Positions 8,929 to 17,409 of a DNA stretch of 64,000 nucleotides are shown piece by piece; the first letter of the stretch is position 1; the number at the start of each line of letters is the position of its first letter. The notes beneath the pieces are model-generated. The model was not told where the DNA came from and ran no database searches. It was given only the letters and a program-made list of their open reading frames with translations. The DNA lies in contig NZ_JBIQVZ010000007.1 of assembly GCF_044335535.1 (NCBI RefSeq), forward strand, positions 62,001 to 126,000. The letters run 5' to 3'. A program made the position numbers and the translations under genes. Source of the DNA: Mariniflexile sp044335535. Its GTDB lineage: Bacteria > Bacteroidota > Bacteroidia > Flavobacteriales > Flavobacteriaceae.

Positions 8929-9870
8929 ATGACCAACAGAATTACTCAATTATTTCAAATAAAACACCCAATAATTCAAGCAGGTATGATTTGGAATAGC
9001 GGTTGGCGGTTGGCGTCGGCGGCAAGTAATTCGGGTATTTTGGGACTTATAGGAGCGGGCTCTATGTATCCTGAGGTTTTACGGGAACACATTCAAAAAT
9101 GTAAAAAAGCAACTAATAAACCTTTTGGGGTTAATGTGCCTATGTTGTACCCAAATATTCAAGAAGTCATGAATATTATAGTGGAAGAAGGTGTGAAAAT
9201 AGTATTTACCTCTGCTGGAAATCCTAAAACATGGACTACTTGGTTAAAAGAACGCGGCATAACAGTCGTACATGTGGTTAGCAGTGTAAAGTTTGCCTTA
9301 AAAGCACAAGAGGCAGGTGTAGATGCTGTCGTAGCCGAAGGTTTTGAAGCAGGTGGTCATAATGGAAGAGATGAAACCACAACCTTGACACTCATTCCAA
9401 TGGTTAAGGAACAACTTCAAATCCCATTAATAGCGGCAGGTGGTATTGCCACAGGTCGCGCTATGTTAGCAGCAATGGTTTTAGGAGCCGATGGGGTACA
9501 GGTTGGAAGTCGGTTTGTTGCCAGTAAGGAAAGTTCGGCACACAGCGCTTTTAAACAGCTTGTAGTAAATGCCAAAGAAGGCGATACCCAATTAACATTA
9601 AAAGAATTAGCACCAGTACGTTTAATAAAAAACAAATTTTATAACGATGTACAGGAGCTTTACAAAAAAGCACCAACTGTTGAGGAACTTAAAACATTAC
9701 TAGGTAGGGCACGTGCCAAAAAGGGCATGTTTGAAGGCGATTTAGAAGAAGGAGAACTTGAAATAGGTCAAATTTCCGGGTTAATACATGATATAAAACC
9801 TGTAGCTCAAATAGTTGAAGATATGTTGCTTGAATTTAATTTAGCTAAAGAGCAAGTAGCACATTTATAG
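8929..9870 (+). CDS. Nitronate monooxygenase / FabK-like flavoprotein
   Basis: The 313-residue TIM-barrel FMN protein belongs to the 2-nitropropane dioxygenase superfamily. Visible motifs are IIQAGMIWNS at the N-terminus, GFEAGGHNGRDE near residue 141 and AAGGIATGRAMLAAMVLGADGV (FMN phosphate site) near residue 165. The family includes nitronate monooxygenases, which oxidise toxic alkyl nitronates, and FabK enoyl-ACP reductases. The sequence alone does not decide which, although the GGHNG motif favours the former. It starts immediately after the S8 protease stop, and a strong terminator follows. Confidence 0.85.
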   Translation: MTNRITQLFQIKHPIIQAGMIWNSGWRLASAASNSGILGLIGAGSMYPEVLREHIQKCKKATNKPFGVNVPMLYPNIQEVMNIIVEEGVKIVFTSAGNPKTWTTWLKERGITVVHVVSSVKFALKAQEAGVDAVVAEGFEAGGHNGRDETTTLTLIPMVKEQLQIPLIAAGGIATGRAMLAAMVLGADGVQVGSRFVASKESSAHSAFKQLVVNAKEGDTQLTLKELAPVRLIKNKFYNDVQELYKKAPTVEELKTLLGRARAKKGMFEGDLEEGELEIGQISGLIHDIKPVAQIVEDMLLEFNLAKEQVAHL

Positions 9871-9873
9871 AAT

Positions 9874-9906
9874 AAAAAAGGGAAAAATTATTTTTTCCCT
9901 TTTTTT
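9874..9906 (+). terminator. Intrinsic terminator after the nitronate monooxygenase gene
   Basis: The arms AAAAAAGGGAAAAA and TTTTTCCCTTTTTT pair across a short TTAT loop and end in a T run. It is symmetrical enough to work in both directions. Confidence 0.8.
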
Positions 9907-10333
9907 GGATACCGAAACGATAAGCCCTAATATTTTAAATCCCCATAAAACAAAAGCCTAGTTGTTTCTAAAAGTGCTATAAATTCTTAGATAGAATGTA
10001 TTTAAACTTCGCTAAGTTATAAAAATCTGTCAGTTCAAGCCTTCAATTTTATCATAAGTTATTAACATTTAAAAACTTTTACAATTCACTGCAAACACAG
10101 TGATTATGGCTTTTTAAAGAGATTACTAATTTGTGGCCTTGCTGTTTGTAATAATTAGTTACTTAGCAATTATCAGAACAGAAATGCAAATAGGTATTTG
10201 AATATCAATTTGTCATCATTTTGTCTATATTCTATTTGCTTTTAGCGAAGCCTTGAATTTTTAATCGGACACTCATGAATTTATTTGCCTAAAATGATTT
10301 TTTGAAAAATTGGTCTATGCTATTCCTAAAGCC
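9907..10333. other. Intergenic gap with no identified gene
   Basis: About 430 AT-rich bases lie between a terminator and the MATE gene. No ORF, tRNA or clear repeat is seen. A small CACTG...CAGTG hairpin occurs near 10087-10102. Confidence 0.5.
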
Positions 10334-10345
10334 TATTTTTGCAAA

Positions 10346-11722
10346 ATGCAATTAAAAAACTATACCAAAGAATTTACATATAACTGGCAATTAGCGGCAC
10401 CCGTTATGTTGGGTATGTTGGGACACACGTTTGTTAGTTTTGTAGACAATATTATGGTTGGTCAATTAGGAACTGCCGAACTTGCAGCAGTGTCTTTAGG
10501 TAATAGTTTTATGTTTATAGCCATGTCTTTGGGCATTGGTTTTTCTACAGCCATAACGCCTTTAATTGCCGAAGCCGATGCAGAGAAAAATTTTGAAAAG
10601 GGAAAATCTACATTCAAGCACGGGTTATTTCTATGCACGTTTATTGGGATGGCACTTTTTCTTTTAGTGCTATTAGCTAAACCGCTTATGCATTTAATGA
10701 AACAGCCTGTAGAGGTTGTTGAGTTAGCAATTCCATATTTAGATTTGGTAGCCTTTTCATTAATCCCTTTAATCATTTTTCAAGGATTTAAACAGTTTAG
10801 CGATGGCTTGTCTATGACGCGTTATCCCATGTATGCCACTATTGTAGCGAATATTTTAAATGTGGTTTTTAATTATTTGTTAATCTTCGGAAAATTTGGT
10901 TTTCCAGAAATGGGTATTGTTGGAGCTGCTTATGGTACATTAATATCTAGAATAATCATGGTTTGTCATATATGGTTTTTACTTAAACGAAAAGAAAAGT
11001 CGAAAGCATTTGTAACCCACATAAAGTTTTTTGTATTAAATAAATTAATGCTTAGGAGAATTTTAGATTTAGGTTCGCCCAGTGCCATGCAAATGTTTTT
11101 TGAGGTAGGGATTTTTACGGCAGCTGTTTGGTTAAGTGGATTGTTGGGCAAAAACCCGCAAGCAGCAAACCAAATTGCATTAAACTTAAGTTCCATGACA
11201 TTTATGGTAGCTACGGGGTTAAGTGTAGCAGCTATGATACGTATAGGAAACCAAAAAGGCTTGAAAAATTACACCTATTTACGTCAAATCGCTTTTTCAA
11301 TATTTTTATTGGGTATTATTTTAGCGTTTTGTTTTGCTGCCATGTTCTTTTTGCTGAACAACCAATTGCCAAGATTATATGTAGATTTTGATGATGCAAA
11401 AAACTTAGTAGATAATACGGAAGTAATAAAAACAGCCTCCAAATTATTAATAGCTGCTGCCATTTTTCAAATAAGTGATAGTATTCAAGTCATTGTTTTA
11501 GGAGCGTTACGTGGTTTGCAAGACGTTAAGATACCAACTATTATTACGTTTATTTCGTATTGGCTTATTGGGTTTCCTATTAGTTGGTTTTTAGGTAAAG
11601 AAACTGCTTTTGGAAGTTTTGGAATATGGTTGGGGCTACTTGCGGGATTAACGACAGCAGCTATTTTATTGTATATTCGATTTAATTATTTGACTAAAAA
11701 ACTTATCAATACCAATGAATAA
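10346..11722 (+). CDS. MATE family multidrug/Na+ efflux transporter
   Basis: This 458-residue integral membrane protein has about twelve hydrophobic segments and the MATE signatures LAAPVMLGMLGHTFVSFVDN near the start and GLGIGFSTAI-like glycine-rich turns in the first half. It should export drugs or metabolites by proton or sodium antiport (NorM type). The start at 10346 (MQLKNYTKEF) is preferred over an upstream in-frame ATG at 10310. A TATTTTTG box at 10334-10341 lies directly before it, so the mRNA may be nearly leaderless, or the box may be coincidental. Confidence 0.9.
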   Translation: MQLKNYTKEFTYNWQLAAPVMLGMLGHTFVSFVDNIMVGQLGTAELAAVSLGNSFMFIAMSLGIGFSTAITPLIAEADAEKNFEKGKSTFKHGLFLCTFIGMALFLLVLLAKPLMHLMKQPVEVVELAIPYLDLVAFSLIPLIIFQGFKQFSDGLSMTRYPMYATIVANILNVVFNYLLIFGKFGFPEMGIVGAAYGTLISRIIMVCHIWFLLKRKEKSKAFVTHIKFFVLNKLMLRRILDLGSPSAMQMFFEVGIFTAAVWLSGLLGKNPQAANQIALNLSSMTFMVATGLSVAAMIRIGNQKGLKNYTYLRQIAFSIFLLGIILAFCFAAMFFLLNNQLPRLYVDFDDAKNLVDNTEVIKTASKLLIAAAIFQISDSIQVIVLGALRGLQDVKIPTIITFISYWLIGFPISWFLGKETAFGSFGIWLGLLAGLTTAAILLYIRFNYLTKKLINTNE

Positions 11723-11770
11723 ATATGATTAATATTGTTGACTGTTTTTACTTCAATAGCTAATAAATTA

Positions 11771-11778
11771 TAACTTTG
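11771..11778 (+). promoter_or_regulatory. Putative -7 box before the small acidic protein
   Basis: TAACTTTG fits TAnnTTTG. The leader of about 45 nt contains a 6-bp hairpin (AAGTGC at 11795-11800, GCACTT at 11808-11813). Confidence 0.4.
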
Positions 11779-11830
11779 ATTAATTAATTAACTTAAGTGC
11801 ATTTTTGGCACTTGCAACTTATAACTTAAA

Positions 11831-12058
11831 ATGAACCTTCCAAAATTTATACTTGGCGATAACACCGATTATCCGAACGCTATTTATGTGATTCATACCG
11901 AATTTCCTAGATTTATTATTAACCTTGAAGATGATGAGATTGAATGGTTTGAAGATTTTGATGACGAAGATGAAAAGGAATTACTGGTCGAAACCGAAAA
12001 CATGATTAAACTGGCTACCGAGTTTTACGATAATGAAATTTTAAAATACGAAGAGTAA
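11831..12058 (+). CDS. Small acidic conserved hypothetical protein
   Basis: The 75-residue, highly acidic protein contains EDDEIEWFEDFDDEDEKE in its middle. It has no signal peptide or membrane segment. Similar small acidic proteins are common beside housekeeping genes in Flavobacteria, but no function is known to me. It has its own candidate promoter and lies 34 bp before the PAP2 gene, so the two may be cotranscribed. Confidence 0.75.
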   Translation: MNLPKFILGDNTDYPNAIYVIHTEFPRFIINLEDDEIEWFEDFDDEDEKELLVETENMIKLATEFYDNEILKYEE

Positions 12059-12092
12059 TTGCGTACGAAAGTAAAACTCCAAAAGCATTAAA

Positions 12093-12662
12093 ATGATTGA
12101 AAAACTTTTAGAATACGATACCAAGGTATTTTTATTTTTAAATAATTTAGGTTCGACAACTTGGGACGATTTATGGCTAAGTATAACACATGAAGTCACT
12201 TTTGTGCCTTTGTACGCTATTTTGTTGTTTTTATTATATAAAAAGTTTGGACTTAAAGCATTATTGGTTTTTATAGTTCTTGTAGCTTTAATGATAACGT
12301 TTACAGACCAGATTACCAATGTATTTAAGCGTGGTTTTCAAAGACCAAGACCTTGTGGTGAAGCAAATTTAATTGACCAGATGCGTTTTATTGCTGTGCG
12401 TTGTGGTAAGTATGGGTTCTTTTCAGGGCATGCATCAAACTCTATGGCAGCAGCCGTTTTTGCAGGCTTGATGTTGCGACCGTATTATAAAAACCTGATA
12501 TTTATTTTACTTTTTTGGAGTGCTATTGTCGCGTATAGCAGAATTTATGTAGGGGTGCATTATCCGTTAGATATTGTTTGCGGTTTAACCTTTGGCGCCA
12601 TAATCGGATTTTTATTTTATAAATTAGCGAAGTATCTTTTAAAAAGATTTGTTTCTGCCTAA
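12093..12662 (+). CDS. PAP2-family membrane phosphatase
   Basis: This 189-residue protein has about five membrane segments and all three acid-phosphatase motifs: KRGFQRPRP (79-87), FSGHASN (110-116) and YSRIYVGVHYPLD (148-160). The histidine of the third motif is the expected nucleophile. Likely substrates are phosphatidate, undecaprenyl diphosphate or phosphatidylglycerol phosphate. The gene ends two bases from the convergent lipid kinase gene, so the lipid phosphatase and lipid kinase sit tail to tail. Confidence 0.9.
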   Translation: MIEKLLEYDTKVFLFLNNLGSTTWDDLWLSITHEVTFVPLYAILLFLLYKKFGLKALLVFIVLVALMITFTDQITNVFKRGFQRPRPCGEANLIDQMRFIAVRCGKYGFFSGHASNSMAAAVFAGLMLRPYYKNLIFILLFWSAIVAYSRIYVGVHYPLDIVCGLTFGAIIGFLFYKLAKYLLKRFVSA

Positions 12663-12664
12663 TT

Positions 12665-13549
12665 CTATAACCCTATGACATTTAAAGCTTTGTCGAGTAC
12701 AGAAATCTCTAGGGTGTTATTTTTTATCATTAAGAATTCACCATCAATTTGGGTTTGAAATAAGCATCGTTTTTTTCGGATAATTTTAATACTTTTTGTT
12801 TGATGGATTTCAACTTCTTTTAAAATATGATGTTTTTTTATAAGCATGAGTAGCGTAAACAAAGCTATTTTAAAAACGCTTAACTTAGGAACAATAAGCA
12901 CATCTAATTTGCCGTCATCCAACGACGCTTTGGGGGTTAGGCTTACGTTATAGCCCATTTGATTAGAGTTTGAAATGAAAATAAGAAACGGTTTTTGTTT
13001 TACAATTTCACCATTTAAGGTCGTTTCAACTTCAATAAGTTTATTCGATTTTCTTAATGATTTCAGGGTTGCTTTGACATAGCTGCTTAAGGTTCTTTTA
13101 TTAGCGGTTTCATAATGTTTTATTACTTGTGCATCAAAACCAATGCCCGTGTTGCTAAAAAAGTAATGGCTGTTTAACTGGCCTACATCAATTTTTTTTA
13201 CTGTTTGTTTTTTAATCAGAGCAAGTGCCTTATCCAAGTTTTTTGGAATGTTTAGATTAGAAGCTAAACCATTTCCAGAACCAATAGGAATAATACCTAA
13301 AATAATAGAGGAATTAACTAAGCAAGAGGCTACTTCGTTTATAGTGCCGTCGCCTCCACAAGCAACAATAACATTGGCATTTTCGGCTATGGAGTCCTGT
13401 GTTAATTTAATAGCATGCTTTTTATAACTCGTAGGCTTTACAACGATGGTAAAGTCCTTTGGGTTAAAATGTTTGTTAAGAAGTGCAAAATCTAGATTGT
13501 TATTGCCGCTTCCAGCTATAGGGTTTAGAATAAAATGGATATGTCTCAC
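12665..13549 (-). CDS. Diacylglycerol kinase-family lipid kinase (DgkB/YegS-like)
   Basis: The 294-residue soluble lipid kinase carries an NPIAGSG motif at residues 9-15, the nucleotide-binding GGDGT at 65-69 and PIGSGNGLA near 95. It phosphorylates diacylglycerol or a related lipid with ATP, producing phosphatidate. Its start overlaps by 4 nt the stop of the upstream LtaS/OpgB-like gene, implying translational coupling. In Gram-positive bacteria DgkB recycles the diacylglycerol released by LtaS, and an analogous pairing is inferred here. Confidence 0.92.
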   Translation of the reverse strand: MRHIHFILNPIAGSGNNNLDFALLNKHFNPKDFTIVVKPTSYKKHAIKLTQDSIAENANVIVACGGDGTINEVASCLVNSSIILGIIPIGSGNGLASNLNIPKNLDKALALIKKQTVKKIDVGQLNSHYFFSNTGIGFDAQVIKHYETANKRTLSSYVKATLKSLRKSNKLIEVETTLNGEIVKQKPFLIFISNSNQMGYNVSLTPKASLDDGKLDVLIVPKLSVFKIALFTLLMLIKKHHILKEVEIHQTKSIKIIRKKRCLFQTQIDGEFLMIKNNTLEISVLDKALNVIGL

Positions 13550-15528
13550 AAACTATCTTTTAATTTGAGACCGTCATTCCGATACAGATAATCTGCTGCT
13601 TGATAAAACGAAATGGTTTCTTCCAACAGATTTGTATTAATAGCTTTAGGTATCAAATTATCGTTGTCAGTTTCCCATTCATAATAATTAACAATATGTT
13701 GATCGCTTAAAATCATTAGTTGTTGGTCTTTTAAAAGCCCTAAATTTCGGTAGTTGCCTATAAAGGCACGCTCATCTTCCTTCTTCATTTTCATAATATC
13801 CAATCCGAATAAATTAGAAGTATAATCCCAGTTTAAAAGTGCAAATAGAGTAGGGAACATATCTATTTGTGAGCTTAATTTTTCTATTCTTAGAGGAGCT
13901 ACATTTTCGAGGTTGAATATCATAGCAGGAATACGGTACTTGTCTATATTTAAACTCCAACGCCCGGCACTACTGGCACAGTGGTCAGCCATAATTACAA
14001 ATACAGTATTATTGAACCAAGGTTTTGTTTTAGCTTGTTTTAAAAAATTGCCAATGGCATAATCGGTATATTTTATGGCGCCTTCCCTGCTTGTTCCAGA
14101 AGGAATATCGATTTTGCCTTCCGGGTAGGTAAAAGGTCGGTGGTTTGAGGTGGTCATTACAAAATTAAAGAAAGGTGTTTCAGTAAGATGTGCTTCATCG
14201 GCTTCTTTTAAAACTTTACTATATATATCTTCATCGCAAACCCCCCAAGCATTTTCAAAAGTTACTTCATCATCATCTATATTAGTTCGTTTTGTTTTGA
14301 TGTTGGAATCTAACAAAAAACCTCTTCCTCTGTCGATAATGTTAAATCCGTTACCACCAAAAAAAGTGTTCATATTATCAAAATACCCATCGCCACCATA
14401 AAAGAAATTACGCTCGTAGCCCTGTTTTTTAAACACGTCTCCAATAGTAAATAAATCTTGGTTTTTATCGCGTTTCACAATGCTTCTGCCCGGTGTTGGT
14501 GGAATAGACAAGGTAATGGCTTCCATACCTCTTACAGTGCGTGTGCCCGTTGCATATAGGTTGGTAAAAAACAAACTTTTGTTTGATAGAGAATCGAGTG
14601 TTGGCGTTATTTTTAACTCGCTTCCTAATGAATTTAGATAAGAAGCACTTAAACTTTCAATACAGATAAAAATAACATTGGGTTTTTGTGCTGGATGTAA
14701 GCTATCGGCATGTGTTATAGTTCTATAAATCTGCTTTTCTTTTGGTTGCAAAAATTTGCTGTTTGGCGCGTTTAATTCCTGCTTTACATTGGCGAAAGCT
14801 TTATCTTCATCAATGGTGACATAAAACTCGGTATACGATAATTCGTTGCTTCTAAAGGCAGCAAAAAAAGAATAGATGCCTGTTTTTGCTAATTCGTTGT
14901 TGTATCTATTCTTAAACTGTTCGGCATCTTCATTTTTAATAAACAAGGCAAATATGGCAGCTATAGTAAAAATGACTATTGAAGGCATTAATTTTTCTTT
15001 AAATGCGGTATCGTTATTAAATGTTTTTTTGAATACACTTGTTTTTTTAGTAATGAACATTATTACAACCAGTACGCTTAAAATAGCACCTAATAATATA
15101 GGAATGGGGTACGATTCATTAATGTTTTTAACAACTTCATAGGTGTAAATCAAATAATCTACCGCAATGAAGTTAAAACGACGCTCAAATTCTTCCCAAA
15201 AAGTAATTTCAGCAAAAAAGGAGAAAAGGAAAACAAGAAGTGCAATCGCATAGGCTATATAGGTAACTATGCAATCAAAAATAGAACCATATAGTTTTTT
15301 GGGAATAATTAATAAATAAATAATGTACGGTAAGGCAAAAAAAGAGACCGTACCTAGATCGAATATAAAACCAATGAAAAAGGTTTTAAGCAAAATAAGT
15401 AAAGAAGCATCTATTTGTGAGTAATACCAAAACGTCAAACAAAACCTTAATAAAAAGGCAAGTAGCATAAATATTACTATAAATACTTTAAGTAATTCGA
15501 AACGTTTTGGGAAAATTTTATTCCACAT
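13546..15528 (-). CDS. LtaS/OpgB-type sulfatase-fold phosphoglycerol transferase-like membrane protein
   Basis: An N-terminal block of five membrane segments (to about residue 170) is followed by an extracytoplasmic alkaline-phosphatase-fold domain. Conserved points are NVIFICIES (metal-binding Glu) near 281, GTRTVRGME (probable nucleophilic Thr) near 325, TSNHRPF near 460 and MADHC (metal Asp/His) near 510. The family transfers phosphoglycerol or phosphoethanolamine from phospholipids. The substrate here is unknown. ATG 15528 is chosen over an in-frame TTG at 15555. The lipid kinase gene overlaps its end. Confidence 0.88.
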   Translation of the reverse strand: MWNKIFPKRFELLKVFIVIFMLLAFLLRFCLTFWYYSQIDASLLILLKTFFIGFIFDLGTVSFFALPYIIYLLIIPKKLYGSIFDCIVTYIAYAIALLVFLFSFFAEITFWEEFERRFNFIAVDYLIYTYEVVKNINESYPIPILLGAILSVLVVIMFITKKTSVFKKTFNNDTAFKEKLMPSIVIFTIAAIFALFIKNEDAEQFKNRYNNELAKTGIYSFFAAFRSNELSYTEFYVTIDEDKAFANVKQELNAPNSKFLQPKEKQIYRTITHADSLHPAQKPNVIFICIESLSASYLNSLGSELKITPTLDSLSNKSLFFTNLYATGTRTVRGMEAITLSIPPTPGRSIVKRDKNQDLFTIGDVFKKQGYERNFFYGGDGYFDNMNTFFGGNGFNIIDRGRGFLLDSNIKTKRTNIDDDEVTFENAWGVCDEDIYSKVLKEADEAHLTETPFFNFVMTTSNHRPFTYPEGKIDIPSGTSREGAIKYTDYAIGNFLKQAKTKPWFNNTVFVIMADHCASSAGRWSLNIDKYRIPAMIFNLENVAPLRIEKLSSQIDMFPTLFALLNWDYTSNLFGLDIMKMKKEDERAFIGNYRNLGLLKDQQLMILSDQHIVNYYEWETDNDNLIPKAINTNLLEETISFYQAADYLYRNDGLKLKDSL

Positions 15529-15560
15529 ATTTTTTTTATTGAAGAATAAATTCAAATAGC

Positions 15561-16115
15561 TTATTTAAGAGGAACAGCAATTTTTGTATCGTCCCAAGCC
15601 ATAGTTAAAGCTAAACTATCGGTAGAATTATCAAAAGATATGGTAAATTGTTCTACTGGAGAATCTAATTTATTAACAGGTACTTCAATGTCTACAACAT
15701 CATAGTTGGGATCCCACATGGGTTGCATTTCAGAATTTACACCCCATGAGTATTGTTTAGAATTAAAAAGTACTGTCCAGGTGCTGTCTCTAGGGACTGT
15801 CCATAATGTATATTTTCCGGCAGGTAAGGGGATGCCTTTTATTTCCAGATCTTTATTGGTTTCAAAGGTAGTTGCCTCATTGGCACCTGTTCTCCAAACC
15901 TGATTAAAAGGCACTAAGGCACCAAAAATCTCCCTTCCTTTTTTATAAGGTCTATTATAAAATACTTTGAGTTTTAAATCGTTTAGTTCAAACTTTACAG
16001 TGTCTTTTGGACTCAAACGTTTTTCAAAAATATTTTCAATAAAAGTAGAATATAAGAATAAGCCTAGGGCAACAATGGTTAATAGTATTAAAATGCGTTT
16101 TAAAAAGGTGTTCAT
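15561..16115 (-). CDS. Membrane-anchored DUF2911 protein
   Basis: The 184-residue protein has one N-terminal membrane helix (about residues 6-24) and a DUF2911 domain. Typical stretches are GREIFGALVPFNQVWRTGA, the ATTFETNKDLEIKG region and LPAGKYTLWTVP. The family is widespread in Bacteroidetes and its function is unknown. It lies 32 bp upstream of the LtaS/OpgB-like gene on the same strand and probably heads that operon. Confidence 0.85.
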   Translation of the reverse strand: MNTFLKRILILLTIVALGLFLYSTFIENIFEKRLSPKDTVKFELNDLKLKVFYNRPYKKGREIFGALVPFNQVWRTGANEATTFETNKDLEIKGIPLPAGKYTLWTVPRDSTWTVLFNSKQYSWGVNSEMQPMWDPNYDVVDIEVPVNKLDSPVEQFTISFDNSTDSLALTMAWDDTKIAVPLK

Positions 16116-16184
16116 AAATTGGCAATTATTTGGTAAATATACTTTAAAAAGTAAAGATTTCTAAAATGCAAACGTAGAATTCTT

Positions 16185-16192
16185 TAGTTTTG
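16185..16192 (+). promoter_or_regulatory. Possible -7 box upstream of the ECF sigma gene
   Basis: TAGTTTTG fits TAnnTTTG, 88 bp before the start codon. No good -33 box is seen. An autoregulated ECF promoter could also exist but is not recognisable by eye. Confidence 0.3.
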
Positions 16193-16279
16193 TTTCATTC
16201 GTTAAAAATATTTTTTGCAACATTCCACTTTTTTTGTCGTCTTTAAAATGAACTAACTAAAACCAAAAGTAAAATTAGC

Positions 16280-16831
16280 ATGTTTCAGGTTGACATTATA
16301 GAACAATGTAAACAAAACAATCGGAAAGCACAACTGCAGTTATACAACCAGTACTGCGATGGTATGTATAGTGTTGCCAAACGATTTTTGAAAGATGCCG
16401 ATGATGCCGAAGATGTGGTGCAAGAGGCTTTTATTAAAGCATTCTCTAAGCTAAATCAATACAAAGCAGAAGTTACTTTTGGTGCTTGGTTAAAACGTAT
16501 TGTCGTAAATAAAAGTATCGATTTCTTAAAATCTAAAAAACAACAGCTTGTTGAATTAGATGAGGTGCACCTAAAAGTTGTAGATACTTCAGAAGACGAC
16601 AAATGGTCGGTAGAAGACGCCATTACATTAAGCGATGTAAAAAAGGCAATTAATAACTTACCCGAAAAGTATCAGTATGTGGTCATGCTCTATCTTATTG
16701 ATGGTTATGACCACCAAGAGATTTCAGAAATCCTAAATATTTCTGAAGTGGCATCGCGTACACAACTATCTCGAGGTAAAATAAAGTTACAAGAACTGTT
16801 AACACTTAAAAAAAATGGCACAAGATATTAG
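16280..16831 (+). CDS. ECF-type RNA polymerase sigma factor
   Basis: The 183-residue protein has region 2 (YNQYCDGMYSVAKRFLKDADDAEDVVQEAFIKAF-like block, residues 22-60) and region 4 (DGYDHQEISEILNISEVASR, near 140-160), with the short linker of group 4 sigma factors. It directs RNA polymerase to a small regulon, probably in response to an envelope signal. The next gene starts 17 bp before this one ends and encodes a single-pass membrane protein, the usual place for an anti-sigma factor. Confidence 0.95.
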   Translation: MFQVDIIEQCKQNNRKAQLQLYNQYCDGMYSVAKRFLKDADDAEDVVQEAFIKAFSKLNQYKAEVTFGAWLKRIVVNKSIDFLKSKKQQLVELDEVHLKVVDTSEDDKWSVEDAITLSDVKKAINNLPEKYQYVVMLYLIDGYDHQEISEILNISEVASRTQLSRGKIKLQELLTLKKNGTRY

Positions 16832-17396
16832 AGAGTTATTTAAAGAAGATGCAGCACAAACGCACGAAGAAATGCCAATAAATCATCAGAACAGGTTTCT
16901 TAAAAAGTTAGATGATGCATTTCCAATAGAAAATAAATCTAAATTTAATTGGGTAAAAATAGCGGCTAGTATTGTAGTGTTTTTGGGCTTGAGTTTTGGT
17001 GCGTACAATTTTTTAAAACAAGAAGTACCAATACCAAATAATACAATCGTAAATACAAATACTATTGAAACCAAAACATTGGGCGATGTGTCGCCAGGAT
17101 TAAAAAAGGTTGAAGACTACTATTTAGCAAGTATAAATTTGGAGTTATCTAAAATAGAATACACACCAGAAACTAAAGATCTTTTTGATGGCTATGTTGT
17201 TCAATTAGAAGAACTTGATAAGGAATACAAACGTTTGTCGGTTGAATTGACCCAATCTGGTCCCAGTGAATTAACAGTCAATGCATTAATTGATAATTTG
17301 AAATTTCGTTTAAATCTATTGTACCGTCTAAGAGCACAATTAAAAGAATTAAACACTTCCGAAACCAGGGTTGACGAAGTAAAACAATCCATCTAA
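16815..17396 (+). CDS. Probable membrane anti-sigma factor
   Basis: The 193-residue protein has a cytoplasmic N-terminus (about residues 1-54), one membrane helix (VKIAASIVVFLGLSFGAYNF, about 55-74) and a periplasmic coiled-coil-rich C-terminus (about 100-193). The topology, the 17-bp overlap with the ECF gene and the position between sigma factor and exported protein support an anti-sigma role. No zinc-binding HXXXCXXC motif is present, and no named anti-sigma domain was recognised. The call rests mainly on context. Confidence 0.7.
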   Translation: MAQDIRELFKEDAAQTHEEMPINHQNRFLKKLDDAFPIENKSKFNWVKIAASIVVFLGLSFGAYNFLKQEVPIPNNTIVNTNTIETKTLGDVSPGLKKVEDYYLASINLELSKIEYTPETKDLFDGYVVQLEELDKEYKRLSVELTQSGPSELTVNALIDNLKFRLNLLYRLRAQLKELNTSETRVDEVKQSI

Positions 17397-17409
17397 AAAA
17401 AATCAAAAA

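Noticed and set aside
10310..10345. N-terminal extension of the MATE protein
   Set aside because: The extra 12 residues are not part of the family, and the -7-like box sits between the two start codons.
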